A DNA stretch of 64,000 nucleotides from Mesorhizobium sp. GTDB taxonomy: Bacteria; Pseudomonadota; Alphaproteobacteria; Rhizobiales; Rhizobiaceae. Shown here one piece after another: positions 15,235 to 25,947 of the stretch. The stretch covers positions 62,001 through 126,000 of the forward strand of contig SAKE01000003.1 of assembly GCA_004017275.1 (NCBI GenBank), given 5' to 3'. A model generated the notes under the pieces. The model saw only the letters and a list, made by a program, of their open reading frames with translations. It had not been told where the DNA came from and did no database searches. How positions within the stretch are numbered: position 1 is the first letter of the stretch; every line of letters begins with the position of its first letter. A program made the translations under genes and the position numbers.

Positions 15235-16896
15235 TTACTGCACCCAGGACTGGGTGATCATCCAGTTGAACTGCCGGTTGAACTTGAAATTGCCGAGGCG
15301 TTTGCTGACGAAGTCGAGCCGCTTCGGCGTGAAGAGACCGACGGCCGGCGCCTTGTCCGTGACTTGCCTGTCGATTTCGGCCCACAATTTGTCGGCGGCT
15401 GCTTGATCGGTGACACCGAGGTCCAATGCCTTTTGCATCTTGGCGTCGATTTCCTTGTCGCAGAAGCCGGCGATATTGATCGAGGCATCCGAACCTTCAC
15501 GGAACGAGGCACAGCTGAACAGGATGTTTAGGAAGTCCGAAGCCGCAGGATAGTCCTTGTACCATTGGGTGACGGACATCTGCACTTTGTTGTTGGTGTT
15601 CTGGATGTAGGTGAACTGGATGTTGGGCGAGATCGGCTTGACGTCGGCAACATAGCCGATGCTGGTCAGCACGCTCTGCAGATAGACGCCGATGGACCGC
15701 GAAATGGCGGTGTCCTCGGTGATGATGGTCACCTTTTGGCCCTTGGTACCGGAGTCCTCGACGAGCTGCTTTGCCTTGTCGAGATCGGGTGCCGACCATT
15801 TGGCGCCCGGATTCTTGGTGAAGGGGCAATAGTCTTCATGGCCGGGGAAATCCGGAGGCAGGACCTGGCACACCGGCGAGGCCAGCACCTTGCCGCCGAA
15901 CAGCTTGACCAGCGTATTGCGGTCGATCGCATAGGCAACGGCCTGGCGGGCTTTTTCGTTGTCGAAGGGTGCGAGACGGTTGTTCAGCGGCGCGTACCAC
16001 CACGCCGAAAGCGGCGAGATGTGCAGCTGGTCCATGGACTTGCTGCCAAGTTCGCCCAGGCGGTCACTCGGCAGCGCGTCGAACATCCAGTCCGCTTCGC
16101 CGTTCTGGATCGCGGTGACGGCTGCCTCTTCGGACAGGCCGAAATCATATTGCACCACATCCGGATAGCCGTCCGGCTGGGCGTCCTCGCTCCACTGCTT
16201 GAAATTGGGGTTGCGCGATACCGTCATGCCCTTGTTGGGATCGAAGGCGGAGATCATGTAGGCACCGGTGCTGGGGATGGGCTTGGAACCCATGTCTTCC
16301 GCGGGCGTGTCCGCCGGCAGGACCACGGCATGCGGCAAGGCAAGCTTGTAGAGCAGCTCGGCATCCGGCTTGGCGATGTTGATGGTGATGGTGCCGGCCG
16401 CTTCGTCACCGACAACGCCGCCTTCCAGCGTGCAGTTCTTGGTGTCGGCCAGGCATTTGTCGGCACCGACAATGCCGGCATAGAAGGTGCCGGAGGTCGG
16501 CCCGGAAACCTTGAAGATGCGCTGGAAGGAAGCGACGACGTCTTTCACGCCAAGCTCCTGGCCGCTGGAGAACTTGATGCCCTTGCGCAGCTTGAAGGTG
16601 AAAGTCTTGCCGTCATTGCTGACCTGCGGCAGCGTCTCGGCCAAATCGGGAACGACGGTGAAGCCATCCATGCCCTCGGCCTTGCGGAAGGCCACCAGGC
16701 CGTCATAGATCGGCTGGTACATTTGCCAGCCCTGGTCCGTGTAATTGATATGAGGATCGAGCGTTCCCGCCGCGGAGCGGGCCAGCAGGCGGATGGTGCC
16801 GCCGCGGTGCTCCTTTAGGTACTCGGCCTGTGCCGGGGCCAGCCATGTACCGGCCAGCAATGCCGCGGCTGTTGCCGCCAGAAGCAGTTCCTTCAT
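15235..16896 (-). CDS. Peptide ABC transporter substrate-binding protein (family 5)
   Basis: A 553-aa periplasmic binding protein of the SBP_bac_5 family (OppA/DppA-like). The signal peptide is MKELLLAATAAALLAGTWLA ending PAQA. Typical parts follow: GTLDPHINYTDQGW, the VPDLAETLPQVSNDGKTFTF strand region near 75-95, FKLRKGIKFSSGQELGVKDV, and VAYAIDRNTLVKLFGG near 325. ATG 16896 is chosen for the signal peptide and the AGGGGA ribosome site; an in-frame extension to 16980 has neither. The two peptidase genes upstream in the same unit suggest that the ligand is a peptide (inference). Confidence 0.92.
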   Translation of the reverse strand: MKELLLAATAAALLAGTWLAPAQAEYLKEHRGGTIRLLARSAAGTLDPHINYTDQGWQMYQPIYDGLVAFRKAEGMDGFTVVPDLAETLPQVSNDGKTFTFKLRKGIKFSSGQELGVKDVVASFQRIFKVSGPTSGTFYAGIVGADKCLADTKNCTLEGGVVGDEAAGTITINIAKPDAELLYKLALPHAVVLPADTPAEDMGSKPIPSTGAYMISAFDPNKGMTVSRNPNFKQWSEDAQPDGYPDVVQYDFGLSEEAAVTAIQNGEADWMFDALPSDRLGELGSKSMDQLHISPLSAWWYAPLNNRLAPFDNEKARQAVAYAIDRNTLVKLFGGKVLASPVCQVLPPDFPGHEDYCPFTKNPGAKWSAPDLDKAKQLVEDSGTKGQKVTIITEDTAISRSIGVYLQSVLTSIGYVADVKPISPNIQFTYIQNTNNKVQMSVTQWYKDYPAASDFLNILFSCASFREGSDASINIAGFCDKEIDAKMQKALDLGVTDQAAADKLWAEIDRQVTDKAPAVGLFTPKRLDFVSKRLGNFKFNRQFNWMITQSWVQ

Positions 16897-16915
16897 GTCT
16901 TGATTCCCCTTTTTT

Positions 16916-17821
16916 TCAATTGTCGTTGTGGTCCAGGAAGTCTCCCACCACCCGCATGCACGCATCTTGCTCTTCGACATGCGGCATGTGGCTGGAATGC
17001 TCGAATATCTCCCAGTGCGATCCTTTGATGCCGTCCTTGTAAGGCTGCACGGTCGCGGGCGTGGCCTCGTCGTGACGTCCGGAGATGATCAATGTGGGCA
17101 CATCGATGGCCGGCAGGCGCTCGACGATGCTCCAATTCTTCAGCGTTCCGATGACATGGAACTCGTTCGGCCCATTCATCAGATGATAGACTGTCGGATT
17201 GCGCACGACCTGGGCGAAACTCTCGGTGACTTCGGGCGGGAAAGGCACGACCCGGCAGACATGCCGCTCGTAGAACACCATCGTCGCCGCCTGGTAGGCC
17301 GCATCGTCCGTCGTGCCGGCCTGCTCGTGCCGGGTCAGTGTCTCCTGCACATCCCCAGGCAGGTCGGCGCGCAACCGGTTGGCCTCTTCGACCCACAGCT
17401 TCATGGAAGCCGGCGAGTTGGCGATGGTCAGCGACTTCAGACCCTGCGGCCGCGTTACCGCGTATTCGGCGCCCAGCATACCGCCCCAGCTCTGGCCGAG
17501 CACGTGGAAGCCTGTCCGAATGCCGAGATGGTCGACCAGGTTTTCAAGCTCGTCGATGAACAGCCGGGGTGTCCAGAAGTCGGCGCCTTTCCCGGGCAGC
17601 AGGGTGGAATTGCCGCAGCCCAATTGGTCGTAGTGGATGACGGCGCGATCTCTTCGGGCAAGGAGCTTGTAGGCATCTACATAATTGTGGGCGACGCCCG
17701 GCCCGCCATGCAGGATCACCACAGGCGCCTTTTCGCCACCAAGTTCGCCGGAGATTCGATACCAGGTCTCGTAGGCACCGAAAGCTGCCCGTCCTTCCAT
17801 GCCGATGATCTCAGATGACAT
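16916..17821 (-). CDS. pip: Proline iminopeptidase-like hydrolase (S33)
   Basis: A 301-aa alpha/beta hydrolase of peptidase family S33. It has the HGGPG oxyanion motif near residue 36, the nucleophile elbow GQSWGGML near 110, and the acid and base in SGRHDEATP and EHSSHMPHVEE near the end. The family removes N-terminal proline or hydrophobic residues from small peptides or amides. The start is uncertain: ATG 17821 has GGGAACTGGA upstream and fits family length, while 17848 and 17800 are alternatives. It lies between an M17 aminopeptidase gene and the peptide-binding protein gene, so it probably digests imported proline-containing peptides. Confidence 0.88.
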   Translation of the reverse strand: MSSEIIGMEGRAAFGAYETWYRISGELGGEKAPVVILHGGPGVAHNYVDAYKLLARRDRAVIHYDQLGCGNSTLLPGKGADFWTPRLFIDELENLVDHLGIRTGFHVLGQSWGGMLGAEYAVTRPQGLKSLTIANSPASMKLWVEEANRLRADLPGDVQETLTRHEQAGTTDDAAYQAATMVFYERHVCRVVPFPPEVTESFAQVVRNPTVYHLMNGPNEFHVIGTLKNWSIVERLPAIDVPTLIISGRHDEATPATVQPYKDGIKGSHWEIFEHSSHMPHVEEQDACMRVVGDFLDHNDN

Positions 17822-17874
17822 TCCAGTTCCCAGTGCGGTTGAAGGCATCTTGTATTTGTCCGTGACGGCGGCGC

Positions 17875-19389
17875 CTAACTCATGTTGCGGGTCACCTGCA
17901 CCCACTCTTCCAGCATCTGCACGCCAAATGCCGTGGCGCCTTGCCTGCCGAGGGGCCTATCGGTGTCGGTCAGTTCCTTGCTGGCGATGTCGAGATGCAC
18001 CCAGGGGCGATCTTCCGTGAAATGGCGCAGGAAGGCCGCGGCATAGGGAGCGTCGCCGTCTTCCATGTCCTTGGCATGATGCCGCAGATCCGCGAAAGGC
18101 GACTGCAGACCCTCATCGTAGGCCCGGTCGAGCGGCAGCCGCCAGAACCGCTCGCCAACCGTTTCTCCAGCCGCGATCATCTGTGACGCAATGGCATCGT
18201 CGGTGCTGAACAGGCCGGCGAATATCGATCCCAGGCCACGCGTCACCGAATAGGTCAGCGTCGCCAGATCGACGATCACCGACGGGTTGAAGCGTGTGGC
18301 CGCATAGTGCAGGCAGTCGGCCAGAAGCAGGCGTCCTTCCGCATCGGTGTCGAACACTTCCACGGTCTGTCCCGAGGCCGTCGTGATGATGTCGCGTGGT
18401 TTGAGCGCTGTGCCGGACGGCATGTTCTCGGCGATGCCGAGAATGCCGACAACGTGTACGGGGCTGCCTTGCCGGGCGAGCGCTATCAGCAGGCCGACCA
18501 CAGCCGCCGCCCCGCCCATGTCGGCCTTCATATCGAACATCTGCGATCCGCCCTTGATGCAGAGGCCACCCGAATCGAAACAGACGCCCTTGCCGACGAA
18601 AGCCAGCGGTTGGGCGGGAGCACCCTTGCCGCGGTAGCGCAGGACAGCGACCCGTGGCGGCCGTGCCGAGCCCGACCCGACGGCCAGGAGCGCATTCATG
18701 CCGAGTTCTTTAAGCTGCGCGGCATCGAGCATTTCGATGTCGATGCCGGCTTCACGCAGCGGTTCCAGATGATCGTGGAAATTATCGGGGTGGAGATGGT
18801 TCGGCGGCAGGTTGACCAGGGTCCGTGCATATTCGACGCCATCAGCGACGGCATTGATCCGCACCAGCGCTGCGGTCAGATCCGGGCCGCCGGCTCCGAC
18901 AAGTTTCACCCGCAAAGTTCGATCCGCTCCCGCGCCCTGCCGTCGATTGCGCATGTCGAAACGATAGCGTCGCAGCCGCATGCCAAGCGCGACGCGCGCC
19001 AGGATTTCGGCGCCGGACAGCTCGACGCCGGCGATGGGATCGAGGACCAGCGTGGCCGCGCATTCGCCCTTGCCCTCCAGATGCGCCGCCAGCAAGCCGC
19101 CGGCGCGCGCCAATGACAGGGTGGTTACGGCTTCAGCTTTGCCCAAGGCCAGGACGATCACGCGCTTGGTCGATACTGCTTGCGGGGCAATCAGATCGAT
19201 GCAGATGCCGGATTCGGTCAAGGCGGCCGGGTCGGAGCAGGCACGGGACAGTATCCCGCTCATCTCGTCATCCAGGGCCGCTGCCCGCGGACCAAAGCCG
19301 GCTTGGGCGGGTTGCAAAATCACGACGACGGAGGTTTCCCCGGAAATATCGTCCGCGGTTTCGAAGACCGGCGCTGGCGATTGAGGCAT
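17875..19389 (-). CDS. Leucyl aminopeptidase family protein (M17)
   Basis: A 504-aa cytosolic metallo-aminopeptidase of family M17, which works as a hexamer with two metal ions. The active-site signatures are present: GKGVCFDSGGLCIKGG near 268-283, MKADMGGAA near 290 and the block FDTDAEGRLLLAD near 355. Most relatives have Asn where this protein has the first Asp of DTDAEGR; the metal-binding Asp, Glu and the Arg are kept. The N-terminal domain is divergent. It is first in the operon, facing a LysR gene, and should cleave N-terminal residues from the peptides brought in by the transporter encoded downstream. Confidence 0.9.
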   Translation of the reverse strand: MPQSPAPVFETADDISGETSVVVILQPAQAGFGPRAAALDDEMSGILSRACSDPAALTESGICIDLIAPQAVSTKRVIVLALGKAEAVTTLSLARAGGLLAAHLEGKGECAATLVLDPIAGVELSGAEILARVALGMRLRRYRFDMRNRRQGAGADRTLRVKLVGAGGPDLTAALVRINAVADGVEYARTLVNLPPNHLHPDNFHDHLEPLREAGIDIEMLDAAQLKELGMNALLAVGSGSARPPRVAVLRYRGKGAPAQPLAFVGKGVCFDSGGLCIKGGSQMFDMKADMGGAAAVVGLLIALARQGSPVHVVGILGIAENMPSGTALKPRDIITTASGQTVEVFDTDAEGRLLLADCLHYAATRFNPSVIVDLATLTYSVTRGLGSIFAGLFSTDDAIASQMIAAGETVGERFWRLPLDRAYDEGLQSPFADLRHHAKDMEDGDAPYAAAFLRHFTEDRPWVHLDIASKELTDTDRPLGRQGATAFGVQMLEEWVQVTRNMS

Positions 19390-19502
19390 AGGCTGGTGAT
19401 CTCTCCAATGGCAGTGACACCGAGCAAAGCTTCGCTCTTCCTCGGTGGAGACTGGTCAAGCCGGTCTCTGCCGCAGGTGGTATGGTGCCGATGTCCCCAA
19501 AT

Positions 19503-19523
19503 AGTCGTTTTCTTGAGACGACT
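19503..19523. promoter_or_regulatory. Inverted repeat between LysR gene and peptide operon
   Basis: AGTCGT (19503-19508) and ACGACT (19518-19523) form a perfect inverted repeat with a 9-nt spacer, containing the T-N11-A pattern that LysR-type regulators bind. It lies in the 238-nt gap between the aminopeptidase and the LysR gene, about midway. Its use as the operator is inferred from position. Confidence 0.5.
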
Positions 19524-19627
19524 TAATTGCTCTTGCCTTTGGGTATCCCCTAACCGGGCAGGCGATCAAACGCGAATTTTGCCCATGTCGATTGACAAAA
19601 ACTCAACTGACAACTCATGATCGGCCA

Positions 19628-20530
19628 ATGGCCCTACCCTCACTCAATGGCATGCGCGCTTTCGAGGCCGCCGCGCGCCTCGGCAGCGTCAAGGACGCGG
19701 CAGAAGAGTTGCATCTGACGCCCTCGGCTGTCAGCCGCCACATCCGAGCTCTTGAAAGGAACCTTGGCCAGGACCTGTTCGAGCGTGGCTTTCGCCAGAT
19801 AACGCCGACCATCAGGGGCTCTTACTATGCGCGCAGCCTCTCCGAGGCGTTCGAGGCCATTTGGCGCGCCACCGATGACGTCAGCCTCTCCGTGGGCTCG
19901 CGCCACGGCAAGATCCAACGTGTCCGGGTCTTGTGCGTGCCCACCGTTCTGAACCTTTGGCTGGCGGACCGGTTGCCAAACTTTCGCCGGTTGCATCCGT
20001 CGGTGGATCTGGAGATCTCCACTTCAGGCAAGCGCGCCAACTTCGATTTGGCCATTGTCGACGAGTTCGTCTACAAGGCCGGCCCGGCTTTGACGCTGCT
20101 GATCCCCCTGCTGCTGACGCCCGTCTGTGCTCCTTCGCTGCTGGAAGGTCCGGTGCCGCTCCGATCGCCGGCCGATCTGGTCAATCACCGCCTGATCCAT
20201 GAATGCGAGACCATGAGATGGAAGCGTTGGCTGGAGCAGGAAGGCGTGCTGGAAACGACGCCAAAATCCAGCACGACTCTGGATGATTGCACGCTGATCA
20301 TGCGCGAGGCGATCAACGGCGCTGGAATAGCACTTGCAGACACCATGATGGCGCAGGATTTTCTGCAGCAAGGTAAACTCGTCGCCCCGTTTCGTGCCCG
20401 CCACACCTACCCGGCCGGGATCTACCTGCATCAGCGTCGAAGCATCGGCAACAAGCCAGGCACCGGCCTGTTTCAGGATTGGCTGCTCGCCGAAGTCGCC
20501 GACCACAAGCGGGTGATGGCCATCGCTTAG
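19628..20530 (+). CDS. LysR family transcriptional regulator, GcvA-like
   Basis: A 300-aa LysR regulator. The winged helix-turn-helix occupies about residues 5-63 (MRAFEAAARLGSVKDAAEEL, then TPSAVSRHIRALE), and the effector domain follows, with LNLWLADRLPNFRRLHPSVD near 103. The sequence groups with GcvA-like members by eye. The start at 19628 (MALPSLNGMR) fits the family; a TTG 36 nt earlier is less likely. It is divergent from the peptidase/peptide transporter operon, the classical arrangement for a regulator of its neighbour. Confidence 0.88.
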   Translation: MALPSLNGMRAFEAAARLGSVKDAAEELHLTPSAVSRHIRALERNLGQDLFERGFRQITPTIRGSYYARSLSEAFEAIWRATDDVSLSVGSRHGKIQRVRVLCVPTVLNLWLADRLPNFRRLHPSVDLEISTSGKRANFDLAIVDEFVYKAGPALTLLIPLLLTPVCAPSLLEGPVPLRSPADLVNHRLIHECETMRWKRWLEQEGVLETTPKSSTTLDDCTLIMREAINGAGIALADTMMAQDFLQQGKLVAPFRARHTYPAGIYLHQRRSIGNKPGTGLFQDWLLAEVADHKRVMAIA

Positions 20531-20789
20531 ATGGACCGCCGTTGCCGGCGGATGTCGGGCGTGTCGGAAGCCACTGCTTCAGATTGAAATCCCAACGTCG
20601 AATTTCGAATCATCGACCCCCAGGTGCAGAGGCGGCCCACCATTGCGACCCCTCGATAATCGCGGTTCGCATTGAATATCTTTAAGGCCAAAGCCGGCAA
20701 ATGGATCGGTTGCCGGTTCCCCCGCGTCAGGCTTAACCTGCACGGTCATCGCGTGGAGGCGCGTGGCCAATCAAGGGGAGGATATTGCA

Positions 20790-22247
20790 GTGACCATAGA
20801 AGGCGCTTCACCTGATCTGTACAACGAGGATCTGGCTCCGGCCAAAGTTCGAAACTGGGGACCATTCTCGATCTTCAACGTCTGGACGTCGGACGTCCAT
20901 AGCCTCTGGGGCTACTACCTCGCTGCCAGCCTGTTTTTGTTCTGCGGCGGCTTCGTCAACTTCATCATCGCCATCGGCATCGGCTCGCTGATCATCTATG
21001 CGCTCATGAACATGGTCGGCTATGCCGGCGTGAAGACTGGCGTGCCCTACCCAGTGCTTGCCCGCGCCTCTTTCGGCATCTGGGGCGCCAACATACCGGC
21101 ACTGGTGCGCGCAGTGGTCGCCTGCTTCTGGTACGGCGCACAGACTGCCGCCGCCTCCGGTGCCATCGTGGCGCTTTTGATCCGCTCGCAATGGTTTGCC
21201 GATTTCAACGCCAACACGCATTTCCTCGGCCATACCGGCCTGGAGGTGATCTGCTTCGTGGTCATCTGGGCGCTGCAACTGCTGATCATCCAGAACGGCA
21301 TGGAAACGGTGCGCCGCTTCCAGGATTGGGCCGGTCCCGCGGTGTGGGTGATGATGCTGATCCTGGCGATCTATCTCTGTGTCAAATCCGGGAGATTTGC
21401 CTTCACCAGCGACATCCCTATGGACGTGCTGCTGGACAAGACCAAGGATGCGGGCGTGCCGGGAACGCCGGGATCGTGGACGTCGCTGTTTGCGGTGGCG
21501 GCGATCTGGGTCACCTACTTTTCCGCGCTTTATCTCAACTTCTGCGATTTCGCCCGTTACGCGCCGGACAAGGCATCGCTGCGCAAGGGCAACATCTGGG
21601 GCTTGCCGATCAACCTGATCCTGTTCTCGCTCGTCGCCGGCGTCACCACCATTGCCGCCTTTGACGTCTATGGCGAAGTGCTGCTGCATCCCGACCAGAT
21701 CTCGGCGAAATTCGACAGCTGGTTCCTGGCGGCTCTTGCGGCCCTGACCTTCGCCGTCGCAACGCTGGGCATCAACGTTGTCGCCAATTTCGTGTCGCCG
21801 GCCTTCGACTTCTCCAATGTCTTTCCCAGGCAGATCGACTTCAAGAAGGGCGGCTATATCGCGGCCGTGATCGCACTCGTGCTCTATCCTTTCGCACCGT
21901 GGGAAGGCAGTGCCGCTTCCTTCGTCAACGTCATCGGCGCGACGATGGGGCCGATCTTCGGCGTGATGATGGTCGACTACTATCTGATCCGGAAGAGCGA
22001 GGTCGACGTCGAAGCGCTGTATCGCGAGGACGGCGAGTTTCGCTTCCAGGGGGGCTGGCACGTCAATGCCTTCATTGCTGCCGGCATCGGCGCCATCTTC
22101 TCGTCGATCCTGCCGAATTTCACCAACTGGCTGCCGTCCTGGTGGGGCGTCTATGGCTGGTTCTTCGGAGTGGCGATCGCCGGCATCATCTATTACGTGC
22201 TGCGCACCGCCGCCTTGGGTGCAGGCGCCAAGATCGCGAAAGCCTGA
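20790..22247 (+). CDS. NCS1 family nucleobase/hydantoin-type permease
   Basis: A 485-aa integral membrane protein of the nucleobase:cation symporter-1 family (cytosine, purine, allantoin or hydantoin importers). Family marks are NEDLAPAKVRNWGPFSIFNVW near 13-33 and about 12 hydrophobic helices, with the GVKTGVPYPVLARASFGIWG segment near 82-101. The GTG at 20790 is taken as start because GGGGAGG lies 8 nt before it; an in-frame GTG at 20763 has no ribosome site. Its position 260 nt after the LysR gene, on the same strand, does not prove co-regulation. The substrate cannot be decided from the sequence alone. Confidence 0.88.
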   Translation: MTIEGASPDLYNEDLAPAKVRNWGPFSIFNVWTSDVHSLWGYYLAASLFLFCGGFVNFIIAIGIGSLIIYALMNMVGYAGVKTGVPYPVLARASFGIWGANIPALVRAVVACFWYGAQTAAASGAIVALLIRSQWFADFNANTHFLGHTGLEVICFVVIWALQLLIIQNGMETVRRFQDWAGPAVWVMMLILAIYLCVKSGRFAFTSDIPMDVLLDKTKDAGVPGTPGSWTSLFAVAAIWVTYFSALYLNFCDFARYAPDKASLRKGNIWGLPINLILFSLVAGVTTIAAFDVYGEVLLHPDQISAKFDSWFLAALAALTFAVATLGINVVANFVSPAFDFSNVFPRQIDFKKGGYIAAVIALVLYPFAPWEGSAASFVNVIGATMGPIFGVMMVDYYLIRKSEVDVEALYREDGEFRFQGGWHVNAFIAAGIGAIFSSILPNFTNWLPSWWGVYGWFFGVAIAGIIYYVLRTAALGAGAKIAKA

Positions 22248-22256
22248 CGGGCATTG

Positions 22257-22283
22257 TCTGGGGCGGCGCAATGCCGCCCCAGA
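22257..22283. terminator. Hairpin between convergent genes
   Basis: A perfect 11-bp stem, TCTGGGGCGGC (22257-22267) and GCCGCCCCAGA (22273-22283), with a GCAAT loop. It lies in the 38-nt gap between the NCS1 permease (plus) and the DUF1697 gene (minus), so it can end both transcripts. There is no strong T-run. Confidence 0.6.
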
Positions 22284-22285
22284 TA

Positions 22286-22825
22286 CTATGCGCCGACCAT
22301 CTCGGCCAGTTTGCGCACTGTGTTCCAGTTGCGTGACGTACCGGTGCCCAGACGCTTGTGGCTGGTTGCCGTCAGAAGCCGTGAACTGGGTGTGGCGCGG
22401 GAGAAGACAATCCAGATGTCGCCGCTTACGGCCTGCATTTTTTCATCCTTGCCGACATAGGATCTGAGCGCCGAGACGGCTTCGTCTGGCACCGGCTGGC
22501 GCATCACGCGCACCGCCACCTGATCCGCGGTCTCCTTCGATTCGTCTGGAAACGGATTGCCGGCGGCAAGCTTCAGCCAGTCCTCGGCACCACGCACGAT
22601 GATATCGACATGGCGACCGAAGGTCTTTTCAAAGGCAACTTCCAGCCGCTGTTCCAGATCGGCGATATCAGTCGCCGGCGCCTCGAACACCAGATTGCCG
22701 GTCGCCACCAGCGTGCGCGGATTGTTCAGCCCGAGTTGTTCCGCCATGGCCTTGAGATCGGCCATGACGACCCGACGCCCCTCGCCCAGGACAATGCTGT
22801 AAAGCAGCGCCACATAGGTCTGCAT
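22286..22825 (-). CDS. DUF1697 family protein
   Basis: A 179-aa DUF1697 protein. The family pattern is visible: MQTYVALLYSIVLGEGRRV at the start, LKAMAEQLGLNNPRTLVATG near 24-43 with the following NLVF strand, and the GTSRNWNTVRKL segment near the end. The function of this widespread family is unknown. The gene begins 13 nt after the pyrG stop on the same strand and could be read from the same transcript, though pyrG is essential and this is not. Confidence 0.85.
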   Translation of the reverse strand: MQTYVALLYSIVLGEGRRVVMADLKAMAEQLGLNNPRTLVATGNLVFEAPATDIADLEQRLEVAFEKTFGRHVDIIVRGAEDWLKLAAGNPFPDESKETADQVAVRVMRQPVPDEAVSALRSYVGKDEKMQAVSGDIWIVFSRATPSSRLLTATSHKRLGTGTSRNWNTVRKLAEMVGA

Positions 22826-22837
22826 AGTCCGGCGGGC

Positions 22838-24478
<1,641 letters not shown>

Positions 24479-24567
24479 TTAACGCGGCCGGATTGATTCC
24501 GCCAGAGAAAAAACCACCGCGAAGGTTTTTTCCCAAGAAGGCGCTCGGGTATGGACAGGGCAAAACA

Positions 24568-24592
24568 AAAGGGCCGGCTGAGCCGGCCCTTT
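24568..24592 (-). terminator. Rho-independent terminator of the L,D-transpeptidase gene
   Basis: A near-perfect palindrome, AAAGGGCCGGCT / AGCCGGCCCTTT, which on the minus strand is followed by TTGTTTTG. It is 20 nt past the stop of the L,D-transpeptidase and about 100 nt before pyrG, so pyrG should have its own promoter in the gap. Confidence 0.75.
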
Positions 24593-24611
24593 CGGCAGGA
24601 TGACGAAAACG

Positions 24612-25736
24612 TCAGATGATGACGACCTTGGTGCCAACCCTGACGCGGCTGTAGAGGTCCATAACGTGCTCGTTGATCATGCGGAAGCAGCCATTCGAGG
24701 CGCTGGTTCCGATCGACTGCGGCGCGATGGTGCCGTGGATGCGCAGATGCGTGTCCTTCTTGCCGTCATAGAGATAGATGGCGCGTGCGCCGAGCGGATT
24801 CTGGCCACCCCCTGGCATGCCGTCCTTGTACTGGCCGTAATGCTTCGGCTCGCGCTTCTGCATGTCCAGCGTCGGGATCCAGCGCGGCCATTCCTGCTTG
24901 TCGCCGACCGCAACCGTGCCCTTGAACTGCAGGCCTTCGCGGCCGACCGCAATGGCGTAGCGGCGCGCGGTGGAGGACGATTCGACGAGGTAAAGACGCC
25001 GCGCGCTGGTGTCGATGACGATGGTGCCGGCAGCGTAACCGCTGAATTCCACGTCCTGCGGCACGAATTCCGGCTTCACCTTGAACTGCTTCTTGGCTTC
25101 CCTCTTGGCGAGAACCTGGTCGAGGGCGCGCGTCTCGGGGAGATAGCTTATCGAAGACCCGGACGAGGTGCCGCCGAAGAGACCGGCGAACAGACCGCCG
25201 CTGCTTGGTTGCTTCTGGCCGATGACCTCGCTGCGCAGTTCGCCATTGTTGCCGGTCAAGGCGACGTTCATCGCCTCCGCCGGAAGCTGCTCGGCCGACT
25301 GGATCGGCGCGATCGGTTCGATTGGCTCGATGATCTTGGCCACCAGCTTCTTGGCTGGCTTGGCATCGGCCACCTCGGCTGCCGGCGCGCTCTTGCCCCT
25401 CTTGGCCAGGAACGCCTGCCGTTCAGCGTCGGCCTTGGCCTTGGCCGCCTCACGCATCGCCAGTTTCCTGGCTTCGAGCGCCTTGGCTTTGGCGGCTTCC
25501 TTGTCGGCAACGATCTTGGCCTCGATCTTCTTGATCTGGGCGAGGTCGTCCGGGGTCGGGTTTTTCTTCTTCTTGAGAAGCTTCAATTGCGACGCATCAC
25601 TCTTGACGGCGACATTGATGGCGCCGGTTTTCTCAACTGAAGGTGCGGCCATATTTGCCGGCGCGCCGGCGAAGGCTGGGGAACTCATGCCGAGTGCGGC
25701 GCAAAGTCCCAGGAAAATGAAGCTGCGAAGCTGCAT
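24612..25736 (-). CDS. L,D-transpeptidase (YkuD) with coiled-coil spacer
   Basis: A 374-aa exported enzyme. The signal peptide runs to about residue 24 (FIFLGLCAALGMSSPAFAG). Residues 50-120 form a lysine/alanine-rich helix, likely a coiled coil or wall spacer. The YkuD catalytic domain is at about 225-374, with RIHGTIAPQ near 333 and the active-site cysteine in SNGCFRM near 347-353. The family makes 3-3 crosslinks in peptidoglycan or links proteins to the wall. It lies between secG and pyrG and has its own terminator. Rhizobial peptidoglycan is rich in L,D-crosslinks, so a structural role is plausible. Confidence 0.9.
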   Translation of the reverse strand: MQLRSFIFLGLCAALGMSSPAFAGAPANMAAPSVEKTGAINVAVKSDASQLKLLKKKKNPTPDDLAQIKKIEAKIVADKEAAKAKALEARKLAMREAAKAKADAERQAFLAKRGKSAPAAEVADAKPAKKLVAKIIEPIEPIAPIQSAEQLPAEAMNVALTGNNGELRSEVIGQKQPSSGGLFAGLFGGTSSGSSISYLPETRALDQVLAKREAKKQFKVKPEFVPQDVEFSGYAAGTIVIDTSARRLYLVESSSTARRYAIAVGREGLQFKGTVAVGDKQEWPRWIPTLDMQKREPKHYGQYKDGMPGGGQNPLGARAIYLYDGKKDTHLRIHGTIAPQSIGTSASNGCFRMINEHVMDLYSRVRVGTKVVII

Positions 25737-25947
25737 GGCGAAGATCCGATCGTTCTATGCTTGTTGCCCACGGCGTCGCCCAGCGCCCCCCAAGGGCGCC
25801 GGAAATGCCGCGCGCAATCTATAGTCGAATAAGCGCGGACGCCTCAAGCGTGAGGCCGCGCCTCACGCCGTCGAATCTTCGTGATTGTGCTGCATTTGCC
25901 GCGACTGTGTTCAAACGAGCACAGATCGCGGCTTCAGGCGCCGAAGA

